This document shows positions 1 through 10,000 of a stretch of 64,000 nt of DNA, in pieces. The DNA comes from Salvelinus alpinus (lineage: Eukaryota; Chordata; Actinopteri; Salmoniformes; Salmonidae). The translations under genes were made by a program, and so were the position numbers. The stretch covers positions 12,451,043 to 12,515,042 of the forward strand of contig NC_092122.1 of the NCBI RefSeq assembly GCF_045679555.1. Direction: 5' to 3'. Position 1 is the first letter of the stretch; each line of letters starts with the position of its first letter. The notes below the pieces were generated by a model. It had not been told where the DNA came from. It did not search any database and saw only the letters and a list, made by a program, of their open reading frames with translations.

Positions 1-159
1 AAGGGCACACTTATACAATTACTAATCAATGGGAATAGAGACCAGGTGTGCGTAATGACACAGTTCCGGAGGGATCCGTGACAATAGGTTATAAGTAGGC
101 TTTTAGTAAAATAAATATCATTAGCCCATTGCTAATATCATTAGTAATTTGTTGGGTAC

Positions 160-212
160 GGTGCTGCCGCACCCCCAGCACCCCCAGCACCCCTACTTCC
201 CATGGCTATGGA
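160..212. repeat. Fragment of hAT-type MITE (GCACCCC family)
   Basis: The segment has runs of 'gcacccccagcacccc' followed by 'ctacttcccatggctatgg'. This resembles one end of the complete 124-bp MITE at 22945-23068, so it reads as a degraded second copy. The rest of 1-775 shows no gene or element that I recognise. Confidence 0.45.
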
Positions 213-775
213 CGCTGTACTACAGTACTATGTGACAGAATATACAAACAGCTTCCACTTTGTTGCAAATGTTGCTGTACGTTATTGATAAACACTGGAA
301 TGATATTCCAATGACTCTAGGAACACACACTTCAAATCATCCATTTCCTGTAGGATTGGATGTAAACTACCTATAGTAGCCACTTTTCTCTTTTAGGTTT
401 ATCAGATCCTTATATTCCATTTACTTTAGGAATAAAAAAAATAGTAGACTACAATTGATCTAGTTTCACTTCTTCAATTCCATTTCTTCGGAATCACAAC
501 TCCTACTGCCAGTTACATGAATTTTCCCCGAACAAACTGTCCTTAAACTCCAAGGTTGTTTTACTGAGAGGAATATCCATATGACTAATGTGCTCAATAA
601 AAATGTCCAGCAGTCTTCATCTCCAAATGAATGACCTGATAACGCACATAATATGGACTGAATTTATGTCCGAAGACAGTCTGAGATCTACTGTCACTGT
701 CTCCATCACTTCCTCTTATAGGATATGATATACTTTATTATCCCTGAGGGGGAATTTGTCTTGGAGAATTAGTCA

Positions 776-1266
776 TACACTGAGTGTACAAAACATTAGG
801 AACACTGTTTGCCCTCAGAACAGCCTCAATTCTTCAGGGCAGGTTTGACTAGGCATCCTCCTTTCCCTTTCTACAAGGTGTCGAAAGCATTCCACAGGGA
901 TGCTCCAATGTTTCCCACAGTTGTGTCAAGTTGACTGGATGTACTTTGGGTGGTGGACCATTCTTGATACACTCAGGATTTATTTTGCAGTTCTTGACAC
1001 ACAAACCGGTACGCCTGGCACCTACTACCATACCCCGTTCAAAGGCACTTAAATATTTTGTCTAGCCCATTCACCCTCTGAATGGCACACATACAGTACA
1101 CAATCCATGTCTCAACTGTCTCAAGGCTTAAAAATCCTTATTCAAGCTTTCTCCTCCCCATTCATCGACACTGATTGAAGTGGATTTAACAGGTGACATC
1201 AATAAGGGATCATAGTTTTCACCTAGATTCACCTGGTCATTCTATGTCATGGAACACTCAGTGTAT
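776..1266. mobile_element. Non-autonomous TIR DNA element (CACTGAGTGTACAAAACATTAGG ends)
   Basis: The left end reads 'tacactgagtgtacaaaaca' and the right end 'aacactcagtgtat', forming terminal inverted repeats. No transposase is encoded. A truncated copy at 59925-60322 and a right-end fragment at 62150-62221 keep the longer right terminus (complement of the left end), which supports one family of mobile DNA. Confidence 0.7.
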
Positions 1267-1281
1267 CTAATCATTATGTCA

Positions 1282-2640
1282 TCATGAAGTGCTTTGAGAG
1301 ACTAGTCAAGGATCATATCACCTCCACCTTACTGGCCACCCTAGACCCACTTCAGTTTGCATACCGCTCCAACAGGTCCACAGACGACGCAATCGCCATC
1401 ACACTGCATACTGCCCTATCCCATCTGGACAAAAGGAATACCTATGTAAGAATGCTGTTCATTGACTACAGCTCAGCATTCAACACCATAGTACCCCCCA
1501 AGCTCATCATCAAGCTGGAGGCCCTAGGTCTCAACCTCGCCCTGTGCATTTGGGTCCTGTACTTTCTGACGGGCCACCCCCAGGTGGTGAAGGTAGGAAA
1601 CACTACCAACAATGACGAGACAGCCTACAGGGAGGAGGTGAGGGCACTCGGAGTGTGGTGTCAAGAAAACAACCAATCACTCAACGTCAACAAAACAAGG
1701 AAGATGATTGTGGACTTCAGGAAACAGCAGAGGGAGCCCCCCCCCTTTCCACATTGAAGGGACAGCAGTGGAGAAGGTGGAAAGTTTTAAGTTCCTTGGT
1801 GTACACATCACAAACAAACTGAAATGGTGCACCCACACAGACAGCGTGGTGAAGAAAGCGCAACAGCGCCTCTTCAACCTCAGGAGGCTGAAGAAATTTG
1901 GCTTGTCACCAAAAACCCTGACAAACTTTTACAGATGCACAATCGACAGCATCCTGTCAGGCTGTATCACAGCCTGGTACGGCAACTGCACCGCCCTCAA
2001 CCGCGATGCTCTCCAGAGGGTGGTGCGTTCTGCACAACGCGTCACCGGGGGCAAACTACCTGCCCTCCATGACACCTACAGCACCCGATGTCACAGGAAG
2101 GCCAAAATGATCATCAAGGTCATCAACCACCCGAGCCACTGCCTGTTCACACCGCTGCCATCCAGAAGGCGAGGCCAGTACAGGTGCATCAAAGCTGGGA
2201 CTGAGAGATTGAAAAACAGCTTCTATCTCATGGCCATCAGACTGCTAAACAGCAATCAATAACTCAGAGAGGCTGCTGCCTACATTGAGACCCAATCTCT
2301 GGCCACTTTAATGAATGGATCACTAGTCACTTTATAAAATGCATTCTAAATAATGCCACTTTAATAATGTTTACATATCTTACATTACTCATATCACATG
2401 TATATACTGTATTTTATACCATCTATTGCACCTTGCCTATGCCGCTCGGCCATCGCTCATCCATATACTTACATGTACATATTCTCATTCACCCCTTTAG
2501 ATTTGTGTGTATTAGGTAGTTGTTGGGAAATTGTTAGATTTCTTGTTAGATATTACTACATTGTCGCATTCCACTACACTCGCATTAACATCTGCTAAAC
2601 ATGTGTATGTGACAAATAACATTTGATTTGACTTGATTTA
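1282..2640 (+). mobile_element. 5'-truncated LINE (L2/Rex1-like) reverse transcriptase fragment
   Basis: Translated pieces at 1284-1757 and 1708-2262 carry non-LTR reverse transcriptase signatures: DPLQFAYRSNRSTDDAI, FIDYSSAFNTI, LNVNKT, FKFLGVHIT and CITAWYGN. The segment holding the catalytic FADD box is missing: the protein jumps from VVKVGN directly to NNDETAYREEVRALG near 1605-1615. A single frame change follows near 1735. The 3' end runs into a TTTGATTTGACTTGATTT tail near 2620. This copy cannot be active. Assignment to L2 rather than Rex1 is from memory of the motifs only. Confidence 0.8.
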
Positions 2641-3913
2641 ACAGAGATCAGGATGATGATTCCTTCATGGTCTGTGCCAAGTTTATGCTTTACCTCTATA
2701 GTTCTTCGTCTTACTAACAATGGCTTCTACGCCACAAGACACACAATGGGAACTTTGAATTCATTGATTAATTTCTTTAGCAAAAGAATGAGGCATCATC
2801 TCAAAATGTGAAATGTTAAACCCCATGTGACCTACTTGTTGCGTGTATGTACTGTACTGACATGTATGTGTAACTGATGCACACACACACACTACATGTT
2901 CATGTTTTTAAATGTATGAAAATGGTCATGTATTTTGTCTGTAATGTATTTTTAATGGGGATCCTAATAAATCAAAATCAAATCAAACATAACCTGCTTA
3001 TCTGCATCACTGTTTGAGAGTTATTCACCCCATCTGAAAATGTTTCTAGTTTTCTTTTACCTTTATGACGTATATACCTACTGTGTAGGATTCACAATGG
3101 CATTTCTAGAGCAATATGTGTGATCCAAACCAGGCAAATGGATCAGTGGCTTTAGGGTATGTAAACGTTGAGACACTCATCAGTCCTCAACTCTAATCAC
3201 TATTATAAAACACAATAAAAGTGCTCTTTTTGATCAATGGAGGTGTTGCCACACATGGGTATACTGGAAATACCCCATACTAACCTCCACCAACTTTATC
3301 AATCATGGTTACTGTTGTATCACCCAGAACAGTTTGTCAAAGATCTCTACTTAATCATTCATCTCTTATCAGGGCTTTATCTGTGACCAATATATCAAAA
3401 CCACGTTAGTCATCCTATAATTCTTATCAATATCTCAGTTACAGGACGTTCACATTTCCAAATACCGTACTGCTCATATTGCTTCATTTCTTGCTGGCGG
3501 AAATACTTTGTGCTAAGAAGTACATTTATTTTACATATAAAATACAACAAAGTAAACATTCCTATAAAATCCCTATGTACACGTATAAAACGCAACATTG
3601 TCAAGCTATTTAAAAAAAAATACTTCTGATTCAATTTTAGAAAATAAATACATGATATGAATGACATTTTCTGATATTTCTTTCAAAATCTTCAAAATTG
3701 CCATTGAGTATCTGTTTAACAGTACAAAAGAAATAAAATATATTTTATGTACAATTATTAGCTCAATAAGTTGTATCCTGTATACATATGGTTACTGTAT
3801 GGTGTCCATTTTAGGACAGTATCATGTGTCCTTACGTCTATTATCACCAGAAAGCACAGCGATCACAGGAAATGCATGCCATCCCAGGAAATGAAAGTAC
3901 TGTACACACCACT
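2641..3913. other. Intergenic, no gene seen
   Basis: This AT-rich stretch is downstream of slc26a3. It holds a short CA run near 2880 and a LINE-like 3' tail ('ggggatcctaataaatcaaa') near 2957-2985. The short ORFs have no recognisable features. The 3' UTR and polyadenylation site of slc26a3 must lie here; a complementary AATAAA occurs at 3535-3540 but I cannot confirm its use. Confidence 0.4.
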
Positions 3914-4067
3914 ACACTCCTAAAAGAATGGTTCCAAAAGGGTTCTTCAGCTGTCCAAATAGGATAACCCTTTTTGGTTCCAGGTAGAACTCTTTTGGGT
4001 TCCATGTAGAACCATCTGTGGAAAGGGACAGTCGAAGAACCCTTAAAATACTGACATCTAAGAGTGT
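3914..4067. mobile_element. MITE of the ACACTCTTAGAAAA / AAGGGTTC family
   Basis: Imperfect terminal inverted repeats ('acactcctaaaagaatggtt' and '...ctaagagtgt') flank repeated GGTTCC/AGAACC words. Two further copies lie at 9298-9556 and 9735-9877. This copy ends 11 bp from the predicted slc26a3 stop codon, so it forms the start of that gene's 3' UTR. Confidence 0.75.
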
Positions 4068-4077
4068 AGTTCTGGAA

Positions 4078-7000
4078 CTAGAACTTGGTTTCTGGCTCTG
4101 AGACCTGGGGAGAGCAAAGAGATACTACTTTTAGTTGAGATTTTATTTTGTCAGCTCATCTTACTGTACTTTGTACCTAGAGTTTTATGAATTATCTGTA
4201 CCTCCACATGAGTTGCAACATTACAAGAGTTATTTTTATTAATTATCATTTTGCTCGCTTATGATTATTCATTACAAATGTAGAAAAGACAACGACAAAT
4301 AGATTTGATGGGTCTGTTACTTACATGCACAAATTTGTCCCTGCTACGCAAACTTGACACACCATTGCATTGGTTGCCATGGATAGTGGCTGTTGTTATA
4401 ACCTGTAAGACAACATGATTCACAAGAATGAGATAAGTTCCTGTGTATGAACCGATGTGGGCCAAGATAAGGTTTGGCACCTCTTATCTAGTCTGTAAGG
4501 GTGGAAACATCAACAGATACATAGTATTTTTCTATAGGTAAATGTTATACCTTTTCACAGACTTTTGTGTTTTCAGAGTTTACTGGATGTTTCTCCAGGA
4601 TATGCACCATGGCATCGTGGAGGGTCAGGAAAAACATGGACGACTTCACCTCGTCGTCAAAGAACTTACAGCTGTGCAGTTTCTCCAGGATGTACTCTTT
4701 GGACACAAGGGACAGATATCGTTAGATCAATCACCTTACCTCTATTTGTTTCAGAGTGATTGAATTCAGTGTTGAAGAGAAAATGGGAGAAGGAATGGAT
4801 GGGACAGATGGCTTGTCTTAAACCAGGCTTACCGTCACATGCCACAATGTAGACCTCAACTTCAACCCGAATGAGCTCTTTGAGTGCCTGTAGAACACAG
4901 CAAAATATCAGTACCCAGCAAGTAGAAATAATCTGGTAAAATATACAATCATCCCCCCATTCCCCAGGATTGTAACGGAAGAGTTTTGTTTTACCGCTTT
5001 GAGTCCCTTGAGGGCAGAGATGTCGAGGAAGGAGACGGCTGAGAAGTCCAGGATCAGGCTGTGGACGTCTACTCTGGGGACTTGGATGTTGGCAGGAAGC
5101 TCAGAGTTCCAGTTCACCTGGACAGGAAGGTCCTTGAAGTCAGTGGGCTGGTCCAGATCCTCCATGTTGCTCTCATCCTCAGACTCCTCAATGGGACCAG
5201 AGCTGGTAAGCAGTAGGCCTTTCTGCACCGGGAGAACCACAACATTACCACAACCTCTTATTGTGAAAACCTGACTACATGTAGAAGGTGAACTTTGGAG
5301 GTCCACCCACCATTATGGGATGATGATTCATTTGTTTTTCATATACATGCAACCCCAAGACCATTCTGATAAGGCATGTATGGGGACAACTGCCTATATG
5401 TCCTGCAGCATGTGCTTGATGTCTGTTGATTTTGGATTGCTAAAAGTATGTTGTTGCCAGGTGTGAAACTAATGTTTTGGGCTAGATGGATTTATGACAT
5501 GCTTATGGCCATTTTTATGACACATGGGGCTCTTGTAAAATTTTAACGGGGTAACTTTGTGAGTGGAAGTTATCTTTTTATGGGTGTCTAAGGGCAACAG
5601 GTAAGTGCACCACTACTCACAGATGTCATCTGTAGCTCTCCTTTCTTTAGAAGTTTCCTGATCGTCCTCAGGGCTTTGTTTCTCTTTCTCAACACCCTCA
5701 AAGGGTTAAAGCCCACCTGAAAACATATCAAAGTCAAGTTGAACCCTAATTGGCAATTGCACACATGAAAATGGGAGTAACTGTTACACATGGGCTTTAT
5801 TGTGAATGAGGCATATTGTTTACCACTGCCTTGGCCATCATACAGATCAAGGCTAAACTTTATCTTATCTACATGTGTTTAGTGTTTAGTAAGGTGCAAG
5901 TTAAACTGTAGTAACACCGATTTGTATGGGAACTATTGCTATACAACCTGGTATACTATATTACACTGAGGCGGTATTGACCTTCATGTATTGACCTTCA
6001 TGAGTTTATTTCATAATTCTTTATGACCATTTTCCATTGGAAGAAATCCAATAAGATGTCTTAATAAGTAGACCCATGAATCATTACCTTATTGGCCCAT
6101 GTCATGGAATTGTAAGGCCTATGTGTAAATGTGTTTGGTAGAATTCTTCATTTTACACGTCTAATTGTGTATAATTGCTTACTTACAGCTTCCACCAGCT
6201 TGCCTCTGAAAAAATCTATATTGGCAAAGAAGATGGGTGACGGTATCCTGAAGATCTTAACACCCTCTGGCTCATAGATCTGGAAAGAGATATATAAACA
6301 ATAGAACAAGGACCATATGTAGACACACCATCTTCACAGTCTTGTAAGATAAAAATATATTGGTGAGTGTCTTTAGTCCACATTACAGCTTACTCACACT
6401 CATGTAATCCTTGCGGTCTTTGTAGATATCTGTTCCTGTGATATTGGCCAGGACACTGCAACGTGGGCTGGAAAAAAATGTAGGCAGAAATGTCACTATG
6501 ACATTGTGTTCCAGGGTTGGGGTTAATTCTGAATTGAGTTGTGAATTGGTCTTTAATTCCAAATCAATTATTGAATTTGAACTGAATGTAAATTGGCTAC
6601 ATCCCACAGGAAGCAGAATTTTTATTGAATTTGAATTAAAGGAAGTAGAATTGAATTCCATACATCATTACGCACATGTTTATTTTGACATCATGCATGG
6701 TTACTATGTTTAACAATTTCTTGGAACATTTCATTTTTAAAACGCATCCTCCTAAAAAGAGTGTTAAATAATTAACAGTGGTCTGGAAATATTCTAAGAT
6801 CATTTTGTAGGTTGTCTGTAATAATTCATAATTCACTTACATGTTATTAAATATCTGGAAAAATTCATTTCCCACAATGCATTAAATATGAATACTAACA
6901 TCTGAGTTATAATCCCATTTTTATTGATGGTATTTGTATTCTTTAGTAAGAGGTGGCAGATGTTTTGGGAAAAATATTTATCAAAGGAATGAGACTCATC

Positions 7001-10000
7001 TGTTTCATGTCTCAGTTGAATTTATTTTAATTGCTTTGAATTCAATTATACTTCCTTTCATTAAAATTAAATTCCAATTATGCTTCCTGTGGGGTGTGAC
7101 CAATTTAAATTTGAATCTCAATTCTTGGATTGAATTGAATCAAATTCTGAAATGTCGAATTAACTCCAAACCTGGTGTATCCACCTCCTAATAACATTGA
7201 AAACGGACAAAGAATAAACACAGACACAAGTTAAACATTTTTTTAGGTATTTGGAGATTTGTGCCCATACTCACAACTGAGCCCTGAAGACAACGGTGAG
7301 CAGCTCGATCCCTAGACCTACAGCCAGCCCCAGATCCAGCCCCAACAGGATGGAAGCCAGGCAGGTCACCACCCACACCACCTGGATAAAGACATGGAGG
7401 GGAGACAGGACAAGGGGATGCAGGATGGAAGGGATTGGAGGAAATATGAGTTCATTATTACAGTTGGTAAAGACATCCCTGCTTGTTTCCATTTTAGGTG
7501 CAGTTCAGTGGGAGTGTCTCAGAAGACTCACACAGTCGGGCCGGTCTCTCCTCCACAGGTAAGGGACTTCTCTGATCTGCATCAACATCCCCTTCAGGTT
7601 GACTATGACCACCGCCCCCAGCACCGACTGTCAACACAGAGGGAAAAGGTCAGGCAATGACATCTTTGATGATCAGTCACAAGAGTTGCACAAGACTTCC
7701 ATCTGAATTCCAGTGCTCCTATCAACTTCATACAGTGTGATTCATTACGTAATGTCCTAATCTTAGATGTTAAGTCCCCTATATGGGGGACTTTGAGAGG
7801 TTCTGGACTGGTTCTTTGTATGTCTATTTAGGCAGAAATCAAAATGTTTCCCTATCATTCAACTCCAAAAGTCAATTATATTGTAAATACTGAGTGAGTT
7901 TTACCTTTGGAAGTGGCTCCAATAAGAACCCGATAGCCAAGGTGACGACCATCACAATGAGCGCTGACAGTAGCCCAGCAATCTGAAATGAACAAGTAAT
8001 ACTTTATTTGACTCACATTTGGCTATTCACAAAACAACTACAGATAAGCACTGTTTAAACAGTGTTTCCCTTTGATATATTTCATAAATTATCATTATTT
8101 ATTATCTTGGCACATTGTAACTCTGAGTCAATACTTTCATTCCTCAATATGTACTGTAGGTCATGAGTCACGACAAACTACATCACATTCTCTCTCCCAT
8201 TTGTACAATTCTATCTGGTTTGGATTATGATAAGTTATCAGTCATTATTACACCAAAGATAGAGAGACCCAAATAGGTCAATATTTCATAACGTTTACAG
8301 CTACATCTCTTGGATAAAGAACTTGTACAGGAAGGAACTCTAAGTATGGTTGTGTGTCTGTATTCTCAGACAGCCTCTTGGTTTAGTAGTTTACCTGGGT
8401 TTTACCACCTGTACTCTCCTGTACCGCACTCCTGGAGAGAGCTGTGCTTGCTGCAAACGACTTAAAGGCTGCTCCAATGATGTTACTGGCCCCAAAAGCT
8501 ATCAGCTCCTAGAGAGCAAAACAAGGACAAATACATGTTTTGGAACTGTTGATATTAGTTCAAGTCTTATGTTGATAGTTTGTATTAGGCTGACAACCCT
8601 CATTCACAAGCAACAATAAACACATTTTTCTGTACCACCTCGGCTTCCAACCCCTCCTCCTAATGTTCTGGTTTTGGGACTCACCTGATTTCCGTCTATG
8701 ATGTAATCGTGTTTGACTGAGTAGACCTTGGCGACAGAGAAGGCTACAGCAAAGCCCACTATGGCCATAGGGAACGCCTCAACAGCAGTCTGCCCGAAGA
8801 TCTGCATGTTCGGGGCCATAGGTGACTCATACCTAACAGATTGAGAGGGAGAGATATTGTTAGACTCTTTCCCATCTATTCTCAGCCATTTTAACATGCA
8901 GCAAACATCTTTTTACATGTGCTTACCCCACTGGAATACGGCCGACAACATCAACTTTATAATTCACCCGGAAGTTGAATGCATAGGAAACGCCACAAGC
9001 GATCACAGTCTGCGAAAGTCATTAACAAAATCAATTGATCAGTTATTAGCAGGACTAATGCAATCTGGTGATAAAACAGTATATTTCAAGAGAATCTGGT
9101 TACCTTGACAACTTTTCCACAAAGCTGTGACACACTGCAGGCTTTTTGTACATCAAAAAAAGTTTATGTATTTTCCTACAATTCACCTGATTGTCCTCAT
9201 CTGCCGTACTGTGAGTCAGTGTGAGAATAAAATATCAATACTGTACGTTTCACAAAAGCTGGCTCCTTGCTACAATGGCATTGTACTTTGGATCAATACA
9301 CTCTTAGAAAAAAGGGTTCCAAAAGGGTTCTTTGGCTGTCCCCATAGGAGAACCCTTTTTGGTTCCGGGTAGAACTCTTTTTGGTTCCAGGTAGAACTCT
9401 TTTGGGTTCCATGTAGAACCATCTATGTAAAAGGTTATACATGGAAATCAAAAGGGTTCTACCTGTAACCAAAAAGGGTTCTTCAAAGGGTTATCCTATA
9501 GGGACAGCCGAAGAACCCTTTTAGGTTCTAGATAGCAAATTTCTTTCTAAGAGTGTACCAATATAGGAACAAGGGAGTGACTGTTCAGGATAAGAATAGC
9601 AATGCTTCCCGATGCTTATCTGTGATAATATGACCTGTACTTTGTGCAAGTACATACTCATATTCAAATGTATATTAAATAGTGAGACACATCTACATAA
9701 ACAGTGCCCTGTATGACGATGCCTTTTTTTTATCTCTTAGAAGAAAAGGTGTTATCTAGAACCTAAAATGGTTCTTCGGCTGTCCCCGTAGGATAACCCT
9801 TTGTAGAACCCTTTTAGGTTCCAGGTAGAACCCTTTTCTTTTCAGATAAAACCCATTGGGTTCTTTTTTCTAAGAGTTTAAATTCAGTGGTGCCCCGTAT
9901 GAGGCTGGTTCTCGCCACAATGTTTCCCAATTCTTATCTGTGTATTATCTGTGTACATATAGAGCTGAAGCCCAAGTTGTGATGACATAGTGCACACAGT

